Positions 40,015 through 48,775 are shown, counted from the first letter of the stretch. The stretch: 64,000 nt of DNA from Faecalibacterium sp. An121 (GCF_002160915.1 NZ_NFLM01000001.1:62001-126000); one strand, 5' to 3'. The notes: generated by a model from the sequence alone, not told the origin. Made by a program: numbers and translations.

Positions 40015-40887
40015 ATGAGAAAGTTGAAAAAGGCAGTTTCCCTGATGATGACGGCGGCCATGTGCCTGTCCTTTGCAGCCTGCGGCGGCTCCGCCAGCTC
40101 TGCTTCGTCCGCTTCGTCTGCGGCGGCTTCGTCCGGCGCGGCAAGCCAGGAGGCAGCTTCGGCCGCTTCGAGCGAAGCGGAGAGCGATCTGGCCTATGTG
40201 CAGGACAAGGGCACCCTGGTGGTGGGCATGACCGACTTCGCCCCCATGGATTACCGGGACGAGAACGGCGAGTGGATCGGCTTTGACGCCGACATGGCCA
40301 AGGCGTTTGCCGAGTACCTGGGCGTGGACGTGGAATTTCTGGAGATCAACTGGGACAACAAGCTGATGGAGCTGGACACCAAGGGCGTGGACGCCATCTG
40401 GAACGGCATGACCATCACCGACGAGGTGACCAACGGCGCGTCGGTGTCCCAGCCTTACTGCAACAACGGCCAGGTGGTGGTGGTGCCTGCTGAGAAGGCC
40501 GCCGACTACCAGACCACCGACAGTCTGTCCGACCTCGCCTTTGCGGTGGAGAACGGCTCGGCGGGCGCCGAGCAGCTGGACGCCCTGGGCATCCCCTATG
40601 TGGCCAAGACCACCCAGGCCGACGCCCTGATGGAGGTGGCCTCGGGTGCTTCGGACGCCTGCGTCATCGATCTGCTGATGGCGGGCGCCATGATCGGCGA
40701 GGGCACCAGCTACCCCGACCTGACCTACACCGTCCAGCTGAACAGCGAGGAGTACGGCGTGGGCTTCCGCAAGGGCTCGGATCTGGTGGACGCCTTCAAC
40801 ACCTTCTGGCAGGAGGCCTATGCGGACGGTACCGTCACCGAAGTGGCCACCACCTACGGCGTGCAGGAATCCCTGATCGCCTACTGA
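40015..40887 (+). CDS. Polar amino-acid ABC transporter substrate-binding lipoprotein
   Basis: A 290-residue lipoprotein (cluster F, SBP_bac_3). The signal peptide ends LSFAAC, followed by a long Ser/Ala/Glu linker (about 24-58). The domain starts LAYVQDKGTLVVGMTDFAPMDYRDENGEWIGFDADMAKAFAEYLGVDVEFLEINWDNKLMELDTKGVDAIWNGMTITDE, matching the glutamine/arginine/cystine-binding family. GGGAGGAGATCACG precedes ATG 40015. It delivers the ligand to the permease and ATPase in the same operon. Ligand identity cannot be fixed; acidic/polar amino acids or cystine are plausible. Confidence 0.92.
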   Translation: MRKLKKAVSLMMTAAMCLSFAACGGSASSASSASSAAASSGAASQEAASAASSEAESDLAYVQDKGTLVVGMTDFAPMDYRDENGEWIGFDADMAKAFAEYLGVDVEFLEINWDNKLMELDTKGVDAIWNGMTITDEVTNGASVSQPYCNNGQVVVVPAEKAADYQTTDSLSDLAFAVENGSAGAEQLDALGIPYVAKTTQADALMEVASGASDACVIDLLMAGAMIGEGTSYPDLTYTVQLNSEEYGVGFRKGSDLVDAFNTFWQEAYADGTVTEVATTYGVQESLIAY

Positions 40888-40904
40888 ATCGAAGCATGAC
40901 GATG

Positions 40905-40939
40905 GCAGCGGCCTGGCCCCCCGGGGGCGGGCCTGCTGC
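40905..40939 (+). other. Intercistronic stem-loop between binding protein and permease
   Basis: GCAGCGGCC (40905-40913) pairs with GGCCTGCTGC (40930-40939) around CCCC/GGGG, no T-run. Likely mRNA-stabilising, producing more binding protein than permease. Confidence 0.65.
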
Positions 40940-40961
40940 TGTGTAAAAGGAGAGGAAGTTT

Positions 40962-41600
40962 ATGCTGCTGACCGTTACCCTGAGCTTGCTGGAGGGCCTG
41001 GGCATCACCATGGAACTGTTCGCCCTGACCCTGCTGCTGGCGCTGCCTTTGGGCCTTGTGATCGCCCTGGGGGCCATGAGCCGGCTGCGGCCTCTGCGGT
41101 GGCTGGTCAGCACGGTGGTGTGGGTGGTGCGCGGCACCCCCCTGATGATCCAGATCCTGATCATCTTTTACGGCCCGGGCCTGCTGTTCGACCTGCCCCT
41201 GCTGCCCCGGTTCGGGGCGGCGCTGCTGAGCTTTGTCATCAACTACGCCTGCTATTTTTCCGAGATCTACCGGGGCGGCATCCAGTCCATCCCCCGGGGC
41301 CAGTATGAGGCGGGCGAGGTGCTGGGCATGACCCGCAGCCAGATCTTCTTCAAGGTGACGCTGCTGCAGGTGGTCAAGCGGATCGTGCCGCCCATGGGCA
41401 ACGAGTTCATCACCCTGGTCAAGGACACCGCCCTGGTGCGGGTCATCTCGGTGTACGAGATCATCTGGATGGGGGAATCCTACATTAAAAAAGGGATGAT
41501 CTGGCCTCTGTTCTATACCGCCGTGTTCTATCTGGCGGTCAACGGCATTTTGACGCTGCTGTTCCGCTGGGCTGAGAAGAAGCTGGATTATTTCCGCTGA
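40962..41600 (+). CDS. Polar amino-acid ABC transporter permease
   Basis: A 212-residue HisM/GlnP-type permease with about five transmembrane helices. VWVVRGTPLMIQILIIFYGPG is the classical permease motif after helix 2. The EAA-loop SEIYRGGIQSIPRGQYEAGEVLGMTRSQIFFKVTLLQ, with its Gly, docks the ATPase. AGGAGAGGAAGTTT precedes the ATG. It dimerises in the membrane with itself. It lies 13 bp before the ATPase gene and 74 bp after the binding protein, forming a three-gene operon. Confidence 0.94.
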   Translation: MLLTVTLSLLEGLGITMELFALTLLLALPLGLVIALGAMSRLRPLRWLVSTVVWVVRGTPLMIQILIIFYGPGLLFDLPLLPRFGAALLSFVINYACYFSEIYRGGIQSIPRGQYEAGEVLGMTRSQIFFKVTLLQVVKRIVPPMGNEFITLVKDTALVRVISVYEIIWMGESYIKKGMIWPLFYTAVFYLAVNGILTLLFRWAEKKLDYFR

Positions 41601-41613
41601 GGAGGGGGACGCC

Positions 41614-42399
41614 ATGGCCATTCTGGAAGTCAAGAACATCGAAAAGCACTTTGGCGCCACCCGGGTGCTGGAGGACATCAGCTTTGAGCTGGAACAGGGC
41701 CAGGCCCTGGCCATCATCGGCTCGTCGGGGTCGGGCAAGACCACCCTGCTGCGCTGCCTGAATTTTTTGGAGGCCCCCGACCGGGGGCAGATCGTGGTGA
41801 ACGGGGAGACCCTGTTCGACGCGGCCGATCCCGCCACCCAGCGGGAAGGGGAGGTGCGGCGCAAGCGGCTGCACTTCGGGCTGGTGTTCCAGTCCTTCAA
41901 CCTGTTCCCCCAGTACACGGCCCTGCAGAACGTCATGCTGGCCAAGCAGCTGCTGGCCAAAGAGCAGCCCGGCTACAAAGAGAACAAGGCGCAGGTGAAC
42001 GCCGCCATCGAGCAGGAAGCCCGCGAGCTGCTGAGCCGGATGGGCCTGGCCGACCGCGCCAACCACTACCCCCACCAGCTGTCGGGCGGCCAGCAGCAGC
42101 GCGTGGCCATTGCCCGGGCGCTGGCCCTCCACCCCGATATCCTCTGCTTTGACGAGCCCACCAGCGCCCTGGACCCCGAACTGACCGGGGAGGTGCTGAA
42201 GGTGATCCGCAGCCTGGCCGAGCAAAAGACCACCATGATCATCGTCACCCACGAGATGGCCTTTGCCCGCGATGTGGCAGACCGGATCATCTTTATGGAC
42301 GGCGGCGTGATCGTGGAGCAGGGAGACGCCCGCCAGGTGATCGAACGCCCCCGCCAGGAGCGCACCAAGCAGTTCCTGGCCCGCTATTCGGAAAACTGA
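41614..42399 (+). CDS. Polar amino-acid ABC transporter ATPase (GlnQ type)
   Basis: A 261-residue ATPase with Walker A GSSGSGKTT, Q-loop VFQSFNLFPQYTALQNVMLA, signature LSGGQQQR, Walker B ILCFDEPTSALD, and switch THEM. DEPTSALDPELTGEVLKVIRSLAEQK is a GlnQ/ArtP hallmark. A short insertion (AKEQPGYKENKAQVNAAIEQEA) lies between the Q-loop and signature. GAGGAGGGGGACGCC precedes the ATG. It energises uptake through the preceding permease, and its stop is followed by a terminator at 42406. Confidence 0.95.
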   Translation: MAILEVKNIEKHFGATRVLEDISFELEQGQALAIIGSSGSGKTTLLRCLNFLEAPDRGQIVVNGETLFDAADPATQREGEVRRKRLHFGLVFQSFNLFPQYTALQNVMLAKQLLAKEQPGYKENKAQVNAAIEQEARELLSRMGLADRANHYPHQLSGGQQQRVAIARALALHPDILCFDEPTSALDPELTGEVLKVIRSLAEQKTTMIIVTHEMAFARDVADRIIFMDGGVIVEQGDARQVIERPRQERTKQFLARYSEN

Positions 42400-42405
42400 A
42401 TCCCG

Positions 42406-42441
42406 GCCCCCGCTGCCCGTATCCGGACGGCGGGGGCTTTT
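42406..42441 (+). terminator. Terminator of the amino-acid ABC operon
   Basis: GCCCCCGC (42406-42413) with GCGGGGGC (42430-42437), then TTTT. Confidence 0.85.
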
Positions 42442-42476
42442 GCTGTCTGCTGCGCCCCAAAGAGGGCCCGCCGGCC

Positions 42477-42505
42477 TTGCCCCGGCGGGGCGGAAGGTGT
42501 ATACT
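42477..42505 (+). promoter_or_regulatory. Promoter of the epimerase gene
   Basis: TTGCCC (42477-42482), 17 bp, TATACT (42500-42505). Confidence 0.7.
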
Positions 42506-42543
42506 GAAACTATCTCGACCTGACTTCATAAGGAGGTATATCC

Positions 42544-43431
42544 ATGCAGGCAACCATTCGCAACGACTTTCTTACCTTGACCGTGGATACCCATGGGGCG
42601 GAGGCGGTCAGCGTCCAAAACGCCCAGGGCCAGGAGATGCTTTGGCAGGGGGATAAATCGGTGTGGGGCCGCCATGCCCCCATCCTGTTCCCCTGGACCG
42701 GCAAGCTGGCCGGGGGCATCCTGACCCACGCAGGCAAGAGCTATAAGGGCGGCCAGCACGGCTTTGCCCGGGATCTGGAGCACACGCTGCTGTCCGACGG
42801 ACCCGACGCCATCCGTCTGGAGCTGCGCTCGGACGAGCAGACCAAAACCAATCGCTTCCCCTATGACTTTGTGCTGGAGAGCACCTTCCGGCTGGACGGC
42901 AAGACGGTCTGCCACACCCTGACCGTCACCTGCCCCGAGACGGCGGCCGAACCCTTGCCCTTTGGTATCGGGTATCATCCGGCTTTTGCGGTGCCTTTTG
43001 ACAGCCAGCACACCACCACCGACTACGAGTTCCGGTTCGACCGGCCCGAGAGCCCGGTGATCCTGGATGCCCGGCCCAACGGGCTTTTGTCGGGGCGGTG
43101 CTACTACCAGTGGAAGAACGCACAGTCCATCCAGCTCACCGACGAGCTGTTTGCCAACGACAGTTTCTGCATGGCGGGGCTGCGCAGCGAAACGCTGGGC
43201 ATCTATGAGAAGGACACCGGCCGCAGTGTCACCTGCCGGATCGCCGGCTTCCCCTATACCCTGATCTGGAGCGCCAAGACCGACAAGGTGCGCTTTGTGT
43301 GCATCGAGCCCTGGCACAGCCTGCCCGCCGCCGAGGCGGACGGCCCCTCCTGGTCCAAGCGGGCGGCGGCCGCCATCCTGGAGCCGGGCCAGCAGTGGCA
43401 GACCACCCTGTTCACCACCTTCGACCGGTGA
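42544..43431 (+). CDS. Aldose 1-epimerase-like protein (LacX type)
   Basis: A 295-residue galactose-mutarotase-like beta-sandwich protein that interconverts alpha and beta anomers of aldoses or hexose-6-phosphates. Family features are GGQHGFARDLEHTLLS (a catalytic His), EPLPFGIGYHPAFAVPF (second His), and CIEPWHSLPA (a Glu). AAGGAGGTATATCC precedes the ATG. The stop codon overlaps the GTG start of the next gene (GTGA). The substrate sugar cannot be read from the sequence; LacX/YeaD relatives act on hexose-6-phosphates. Confidence 0.9.
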   Translation: MQATIRNDFLTLTVDTHGAEAVSVQNAQGQEMLWQGDKSVWGRHAPILFPWTGKLAGGILTHAGKSYKGGQHGFARDLEHTLLSDGPDAIRLELRSDEQTKTNRFPYDFVLESTFRLDGKTVCHTLTVTCPETAAEPLPFGIGYHPAFAVPFDSQHTTTDYEFRFDRPESPVILDARPNGLLSGRCYYQWKNAQSIQLTDELFANDSFCMAGLRSETLGIYEKDTGRSVTCRIAGFPYTLIWSAKTDKVRFVCIEPWHSLPAAEADGPSWSKRAAAAILEPGQQWQTTLFTTFDR

Positions 43432-44534
43432 GGGCACTGGGCTGCTGGGCACTGGCCCATCGCGGGGCTCTGGCGGCTCTGGCCGGCGCCCTGGGGGCTG
43501 TGGGCCTGTTCTTGGTATTCCGCTCGGACCGCGCCGCCATGGACTGGTGGGTGGCGCGGGTATCCATGCCGGTCAAGCGGTTTTTGGGCGCCGTGTGCGA
43601 TCCGCTGCCCTTCAGCGTCTGCGAGGCGGGGGCCACGATGCTGATCCTGGCGGCCTTCCTGCTGCTGGCCCGGGCCCTGTGGCAGACGGCCCACGGCAGC
43701 CCCGGGGCCTTAGGGACCTGGACGCTGCACCTGGCAGTGGTGGTGCTGTGGGGCTATGCGGCGGTGTGCGGGCTGTGGGGCACCCAATATTATGCGGCTT
43801 CCTTTGCCCAGCAGGCGGGGATGGCCGCCAGCCCGGTCACGGCCGCCCAGCTGGAGGCGGTCACCCGGTACTTTGGACAGCAGGTGGCGGCCTGCGCCGG
43901 CACGGTCCCCCGGGATGGGGAGGGCCGGTTTGCGGTGGCCCGCAGCGCCATCCTGGAGGACACGGAGGGCCTCTACGACGGCTTGACCGGGGACTGGCCC
44001 TTTCTGAAGGGGCCGGCCCGGAGGCCCAAGCCCGCCTTCTATTCCCGGCTGATGAGCGCCTGGGGCTTCACCGGGTATCTGTGCCCCCTTACAGGGGAGA
44101 GCACCCTCAACGTGGACTGCCCGGCGGTGTTCCTGCCGGTGACGGTGGCCCATGAATTTGCCCATCAGCGCGGGGTAGCCGCCGAGCAGGAGGCAAACTT
44201 TGTGGGGATCCTGGCATCCATCACCAGCGGCAAGCCCGCCTATATTTATTCGGGGTGGCTGTATGGCTACCTGCATCTGTCCAACGCCCTTTACCGCGCC
44301 GACCCCCAGGCCGCAGCGGCCCTGTCGGCCCGGCTGCCTGCGGGGGCTGCGGCCGACTTTGCAGACAACAACGCCTACTGGGCCGGCTGGGAGGGCCCGG
44401 TGCGCACCGTCGGGGAGTCGGTGTACGACAGCTTCCTGCGCAGCTATGGCCAGGATCTGGGGATGCAGAGCTACGGCGCCTGTGTGGACCTGCTGGTGGA
44501 ACACTTCCTGCCCCTGTGCGGCCCGACCGAATAA
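43428..44534 (+). CDS. DUF3810-type membrane protein with HExxH-like motif
   Basis: A 368-residue protein. Two or three N-terminal hydrophobic helices (about 12-35, 63-83, 98-118) are followed by an extracytoplasmic domain of about 250 residues. VAHEFAHQRGVAAEQEANFVG contains HEFAH, an HExxH zinc-metallopeptidase-like motif, with a downstream Glu that could be the third ligand. Start GTG 43428 overlaps the epimerase stop, with no clear SD, indicating translational coupling. It resembles the DUF3810 family from recall. Proteolytic activity is inferred from the motif alone; a shared function with the epimerase is unknown. Confidence 0.8.
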   Translation: MRALGCWALAHRGALAALAGALGAVGLFLVFRSDRAAMDWWVARVSMPVKRFLGAVCDPLPFSVCEAGATMLILAAFLLLARALWQTAHGSPGALGTWTLHLAVVVLWGYAAVCGLWGTQYYAASFAQQAGMAASPVTAAQLEAVTRYFGQQVAACAGTVPRDGEGRFAVARSAILEDTEGLYDGLTGDWPFLKGPARRPKPAFYSRLMSAWGFTGYLCPLTGESTLNVDCPAVFLPVTVAHEFAHQRGVAAEQEANFVGILASITSGKPAYIYSGWLYGYLHLSNALYRADPQAAAALSARLPAGAAADFADNNAYWAGWEGPVRTVGESVYDSFLRSYGQDLGMQSYGACVDLLVEHFLPLCGPTE

Positions 44535-44538
44535 AACG

Positions 44539-44579
44539 ACCCCCGCTGTTCCTTTCGGAAACAGCGGGGGTTGTTTTTA
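44539..44579. terminator. Convergent terminator between DUF3810 gene and proS
   Basis: ACCCCCGCTGTTCC with GGAAACAGCGGGGGT, then a T-rich run. Confidence 0.9.
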
Positions 44580-44601
44580 TCTTACAAAGAGAGCAGGGGC
44601 C

Positions 44602-46041
44602 TTAGTACGCTACGCCCCAATAGACCATCGCCTTGGCGGGTTTGCCGCAGCAGGGGCATACGTCGCTCAGATGCTCCTGGACAAAGGGCATACAGCGGCT
44701 GGACAGTCCGGCTTCCTCTTTCATCTTCAGCTCGCAGGCCAGGTCGCCGCACCACATGGTCTTGATGTAGCCGGTGTTTGCGGCGGCCAGCTCCTTCACC
44801 TGGTCCATGGTGGTGGCGGCCCAGGTGCGCTTTTCGCGGTTTTCCAGGGCGCGCTGGTACAGATCGTGGGTCAGCTGCTCCAGCAGGGCGGGGATGGCGG
44901 TCTCCAGCTCATCCAGGCTGACAAAGATCTTTTCCCGGGTATCCCGGCGCACCAGGACGCACTGGTTCTTCTCCAGGTCCTTGGGGCCCAGCTCCAGACG
45001 CAGGGGCACGCCCTTCATCTCCCACTGGCTGAACTTCCAGCCGGGGGCGTTGTCGCTGTCGTCCAGCTTCACCCGGGCGTAGCGGGCGATGCCGGCGGCC
45101 ACTTCGGCAGCCTTTTCGGCCACGCCGGGCTTGTGGGGAGCGATGGGCACCACGACCACCTGCCAGGGTGCAATGGCGGGGGGCAGGATCAAGCCGTCGT
45201 CATCCCCGTGGGTCATGATGATGGCGCCCACCAGACGGGTGGAAACGCCCCAGCTGGTCTGGTAGGGATGGTGCAGCTGGTTGTCCCGGCCGGTGAAGGT
45301 AACGTCGTAGGCCCGGCTGAACTTGTCGCCAAAGTAGTGGCTGGTGCCGCTCTGCAGGGCCTTGCCGTCCTTCATCATGGCCTCGATGGTGTAGGTGGCC
45401 TCCGCCCCGGCAAACTTCTCCTTGTCCGTCTTGCGGCCCTTCACCACGGGGATGGCCAGGTCGTCCTCGCAGAAGCTGGCGTAGCAGTTCAGCTGGGCCA
45501 TGGTCTCTGCTTCGGCCTCGGCGGCGGTCTCATGGATGGTGTGGCCTTCCTGCCACCAGAATTCCCGGCTGCGCAGGAAGGGGCGGGTGGTCTTTTCCCA
45601 CCGGATGACGCTGCACCACTGGTTGTACTTCATGGGCAGCTCCCGGTAGCTGTGCAGCACGCGGGACCAGTGGTCGCAGAACATGGTCTCACTGGTGGGG
45701 CGCACGGCCATCCGCTCTTCCAGCTCCTCGCTGCCGCCCATGGTCACCCAGGCCGCCTCGGGGGCAAAGCCCTCCACCAGCTCCCCTTCCTTTTTCAGCA
45801 GGCTCTCGGGGATCAGCACCGGCATGGCCACGTTCTCGTGGCCGCTGGCCTTGAAGCGGGCGTCCAGATTCTTCTGGATGTTTTCCCAGATGGCCTGGCC
45901 GTAGGGCCGCAGGATGATGAAGCCCTTCATGCTGGAATATTCCACCAGCTCCGCCTTCAGGCAGATGTCGGTGTACCACTGCGCAAAGTTCTCTTCCTGA
46001 CTGGTGATGGCCTGAACCAGTTTTTTCGTCTCTTTTGCCAT
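44602..46041 (-). CDS. proS: Prolyl-tRNA synthetase (archaeal/eukaryotic-like type)
   Basis: Charges tRNA-Pro. The 479-residue protein lacks the bacterial INS editing insertion and carries the type-3 C-terminal zinc-binding-like domain (MWCGDLACELK...VCPCCGKPAKAMVYWGVAY). Motif 2 is seen in YNQWCSVIRWEKTTRPFLRSREFWWQEGHT, motif 3 in the MTHGDDDGLILPPAIAP region. AGGAGGATAACA precedes ATG 46041. The gap to acpP (93 bp) contains a GGCCCC/GGGGCC hairpin at 46102-46125. Cotranscription with acpP is likely. Two proline tRNA genes are present in this window. Confidence 0.96.
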   Translation of the reverse strand: MAKETKKLVQAITSQEENFAQWYTDICLKAELVEYSSMKGFIILRPYGQAIWENIQKNLDARFKASGHENVAMPVLIPESLLKKEGELVEGFAPEAAWVTMGGSEELEERMAVRPTSETMFCDHWSRVLHSYRELPMKYNQWCSVIRWEKTTRPFLRSREFWWQEGHTIHETAAEAEAETMAQLNCYASFCEDDLAIPVVKGRKTDKEKFAGAEATYTIEAMMKDGKALQSGTSHYFGDKFSRAYDVTFTGRDNQLHHPYQTSWGVSTRLVGAIIMTHGDDDGLILPPAIAPWQVVVVPIAPHKPGVAEKAAEVAAGIARYARVKLDDSDNAPGWKFSQWEMKGVPLRLELGPKDLEKNQCVLVRRDTREKIFVSLDELETAIPALLEQLTHDLYQRALENREKRTWAATTMDQVKELAAANTGYIKTMWCGDLACELKMKEEAGLSSRCMPFVQEHLSDVCPCCGKPAKAMVYWGVAY

Positions 46042-46134
46042 TGTTATCCTCCTCATGGCCGTGCGCCAAACGCTCTGCGTTCCGCACGAGCCGTCAGTAA
46101 AGGCCCCGCCGGGGCGGCTGGGGCCGTCAGAGCA

Positions 46135-46374
46135 TCAGTTGTCCAGATGGCTGTCCACAAAGCGCACCACGTCGCCCACGGTGTGCAGGGACTCGATGGC
46201 GTCATCGGGCACCTCGATGCCGAATTCGTCCTCCAGGGTCATCACCATGTCCACGATGTCCAGGCTGTCTGCGTCAAAATCGTTCAGCAGGTCGCTGTCC
46301 ATGGTGATGGTCTGGGGCTCGACGCCCAGCTGCTCGGCCAGAAAGCCGCGGATCTTCTCAAATGTACTGTCCAT
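46135..46374 (-). CDS. acpP: Acyl carrier protein
   Basis: A 79-residue acidic carrier that shuttles fatty-acyl chains on a phosphopantetheine arm. The DADSLDIVDMVM sequence puts the modified Ser at about residue 37. Four-helix-bundle composition and length are typical. The start ATG 46374 has AGGAGAGTAACCAAG upstream. It is first in the acpP-proS unit under the promoter at 46448-46476, divergent from dapF. No other fatty-acid genes are nearby, so this may be a second ACP or a dispersed main copy. Confidence 0.94.
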   Translation of the reverse strand: MDSTFEKIRGFLAEQLGVEPQTITMDSDLLNDFDADSLDIVDMVMTLEDEFGIEVPDDAIESLHTVGDVVRFVDSHLDN

Positions 46375-46447
46375 ACTCTTGGTTACTCTCCTTTGGTTTT
46401 TGAAATCGGGCGGCCCGGGACCGTCCTTTTACGAAATGCCTTATTAA

Positions 46448-46476
46448 GATATATCGTAAGCCATGGCCGTTGTCAA
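46448..46476 (-). promoter_or_regulatory. acpP promoter
   Basis: Reverse-strand TTGACA (46471-46476), 17 bp, TATATC (46448-46453). Confidence 0.8.
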
Positions 46477-46497
46477 GCCCTGATTTGCGAAAAGCGG

Positions 46498-46526
46498 TTG
46501 CCAGAACGGCCTTTGCCCATTATAAT
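46498..46526 (+). promoter_or_regulatory. dapF promoter
   Basis: TTGCCA (46498-46503), 17 bp, TATAAT (46521-46526). Divergent from the acpP promoter. Confidence 0.8.
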
Positions 46527-46557
46527 AAGAGGCAGGACACCGAAAGGGGATGAGGCC

Positions 46558-47424
46558 ATGAGACTGAGTTTCACCAAAATGCAGGGCTGCGCCAACGATT
46601 ATATCTACCTGGACTGCCGCACCGGGGGCCCCCCGGCGGACATTGCGTCGCTGGCCCGGCAGCTGTCGGCCCGGCATGTTTCGGTAGGTGCGGACGGCGT
46701 GATCTGCATCTGCGCCCCACAGACCCCCGGCGCTGCGGCCACCATGCGCATTTACAATGCCGACGGCAGCGAGGGGATGATGTGCGGCAACGGCATCCGC
46801 TGCGTGGCCCAGTGGCTGCGCACCCACGATCCCGACCTGGCCGGGGCGGATACCCTGCTCATTGACACCCGCAGCGGGCCCAAGACCCTGCGCTGGCAGG
46901 GACAGGGGAACGATGCCCGGGAGGGGCTGTGGCAGGTGGAGATGGGCCGGTACAGCCTGCTGGCCGACAGCCTGCCCGCTGTGAACATGGGGCCCGGCCC
47001 GCTGGTGGACTGTACGCTTCATGCCGCGGGGCGCGACTGGCGCGTCACCTGTGTCAGCGTGGGCAACCCCCACTGTGTGGTGGTGGTGCCCGACGTGGAC
47101 AGCCTGGACCTTGCGGCCATCGGCCCCGCCTTTGAGAAGCATCCCAATTTCCCCCGGCAGGTCAACACCGAGTTTATCCAGCCCCTTGGACCGGACCGGC
47201 TCAAGATGCGGGTATGGGAACGGGGCAGCGGAGAGACCTGGGCCTGCGGCACCGGCGCCTGCGCCAGTGTGGCGGCCGCCACCCAGCTGGGCTTGTGCGA
47301 TCCCGGGCAGGATATCCGGGTGCAGCTGCGGGGCGGCGTGCTGACCATCCGGGTGCTGCCCGGCCAGGACCTGCGGATGACGGGCCCCGCCTTCACCGTG
47401 TGTGAGGGAGAGGCTTTGCTATGA
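46558..47424 (+). CDS. dapF: Diaminopimelate epimerase
   Basis: Converts LL- to meso-diaminopimelate for lysine and peptidoglycan. The 288-residue protein shows two pseudo-symmetric halves with one catalytic cysteine each: GMMCGNGIRC and TWACGTGACAS. FTKMQGCANDYIYLD is the N-terminal signature (usually GxGNDF), and SVGNPHCVVVV is another landmark. AAAGGGG precedes ATG 46558. It is followed by dapL at 52 bp, making a two-step lysine-branch operon. Confidence 0.97.
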   Translation: MRLSFTKMQGCANDYIYLDCRTGGPPADIASLARQLSARHVSVGADGVICICAPQTPGAAATMRIYNADGSEGMMCGNGIRCVAQWLRTHDPDLAGADTLLIDTRSGPKTLRWQGQGNDAREGLWQVEMGRYSLLADSLPAVNMGPGPLVDCTLHAAGRDWRVTCVSVGNPHCVVVVPDVDSLDLAAIGPAFEKHPNFPRQVNTEFIQPLGPDRLKMRVWERGSGETWACGTGACASVAAATQLGLCDPGQDIRVQLRGGVLTIRVLPGQDLRMTGPAFTVCEGEALL

Positions 47425-47476
47425 ACGCGTCCGATCCATCGTTGAACCACCAAATGGCAGAAAGGACCCTTTGACT

Positions 47477-48670
47477 ATGAAGATGAACCATCATTACAGC
47501 GAACTGAAGGAAAGCTATCTCTTTGTGGAGATCAACCGCCGGGTGACCGAGTACCAGAAGGCCCATCCCGGCTGCGACATCATCCGCATGGGCATCGGGG
47601 ACGTCACCCGTCCCCTGGCCAAAAGCGTAGTGGAGGCCATGACCGCCGCCGTCCAGGAGATGGGCACCACCGAAGGCTTCCACGGCTACGGCCCCGAGCA
47701 GGGCTACGATTTCCTGCGCCAGGCCATCCAGAGCTATTATGCGGGCCGGGGCGTCCAGCTGGAGGCCAGCGAGATCTTTGTCAGCGACGGCGCCAAGAGT
47801 GACCTGGCCAACATCCTGGGCCTGTTCGATGCGGACAACACCGTCCTGGTGCCCGACCCCGTCTACCCCACCTATGTGGATGACAACATCACCGACGGCC
47901 GCAAGGTGATCTATGCCCCCACCAGCCGGGAGAATGACTTCCTGGCCATGCCCGATCCCGCGGTGCACGCCGATATCATCTACATTTGCAGCCCCAACAA
48001 TCCCACCGGCGCCGCCTACGATCGCGCCCAGCTCAAGCAGTGGGTGGACTATGCCCTGGCCAACGACGCCGTCATCCTCTACGACGCAGCCTATGAGTGC
48101 TTTGTCTCGGAGGAGGGCCTGGCCCGCAGCATCTTTGAAGTGGAGGGGGCGCGCCGGTGCGCCATCGAGATCTGCTCCTTCTCCAAGATCGCGGGCTTCA
48201 CCGGCACCCGCTGCGGCTACACCGTGGTGCCCCACCAGCTGCAGCGGGAAGGGCTGGAGCTGAACAAGCTCTGGCTCCGCCGCCAGACCACCAAGTTCAA
48301 CGGGGTGCCCTACATCGTGCAGCGGGGCGCAGCCGCTATCTTTACCCCCGAGGGAATGGCCGAGATCCAGGCAAACCTCGACTATTACCGCCGGAACGCC
48401 AAAGTGCTGGCCCAGGCGCTGGACCAGGCCGGCATCTGGTACTGCGGCGGCCACAACAGCCCCTATATCTGGATGCGCTGCCCCGGCGGGATGGACAGCT
48501 GGACCTTCTTTGGCTGGCTGCTGGAGAAGGCCAATGTGGTGGGCACCCCCGGCGTGGGCTTTGGCCCCTGCGGGGAAGGCTATTTCCGCCTGACCGCCTT
48601 TGGCGACGCCGAAAAGACCAAAGAAGCCGCCCGCCGCATCCAGGAGGCCGTGCGCTCTCTGGAGGGCTAA
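47477..48670 (+). CDS. dapL: LL-diaminopimelate aminotransferase
   Basis: PLP enzyme that makes LL-diaminopimelate directly from tetrahydrodipicolinate, bypassing the succinyl and acetyl routes. The 397-residue protein has the DapL-type IIRMGIGDVTRPL, GFHGYGPEQGYDFLR, ICSPNNPTGAAYD and the PLP-lysine in SFSKIAGFTGTRCGY, plus QTTKFNGVPYIVQR. AAAGGA lies 10 bases before ATG 47477. It pairs with dapF to give meso-DAP. A MITE remnant begins immediately after its stop codon. Confidence 0.96.
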   Translation: MKMNHHYSELKESYLFVEINRRVTEYQKAHPGCDIIRMGIGDVTRPLAKSVVEAMTAAVQEMGTTEGFHGYGPEQGYDFLRQAIQSYYAGRGVQLEASEIFVSDGAKSDLANILGLFDADNTVLVPDPVYPTYVDDNITDGRKVIYAPTSRENDFLAMPDPAVHADIIYICSPNNPTGAAYDRAQLKQWVDYALANDAVILYDAAYECFVSEEGLARSIFEVEGARRCAIEICSFSKIAGFTGTRCGYTVVPHQLQREGLELNKLWLRRQTTKFNGVPYIVQRGAAAIFTPEGMAEIQANLDYYRRNAKVLAQALDQAGIWYCGGHNSPYIWMRCPGGMDSWTFFGWLLEKANVVGTPGVGFGPCGEGYFRLTAFGDAEKTKEAARRIQEAVRSLEG

Positions 48671-48681
48671 GGCGCAAGAGT

Positions 48682-48754
48682 TGCAGCGCTCATGCGCCTT
48701 GCATCTGGCGTTTTTTGGCGAATATCGCAGCATGTTTGACTTCTCAGATACACC
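48682..48754. mobile_element. MITE end fragment (related to 26573-26732)
   Basis: Inverted copy of the first 73 bp of the MITE, including the terminal GGTGTATCTGA; 69 of 73 positions agree. Only one terminal repeat is present and the flanking CTAG is changed to CTGA, so this is a decayed or truncated copy, 11 bp after dapL. Confidence 0.85.
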
Positions 48755-48775
48755 CTGACGGACGGGGATTCGTCC

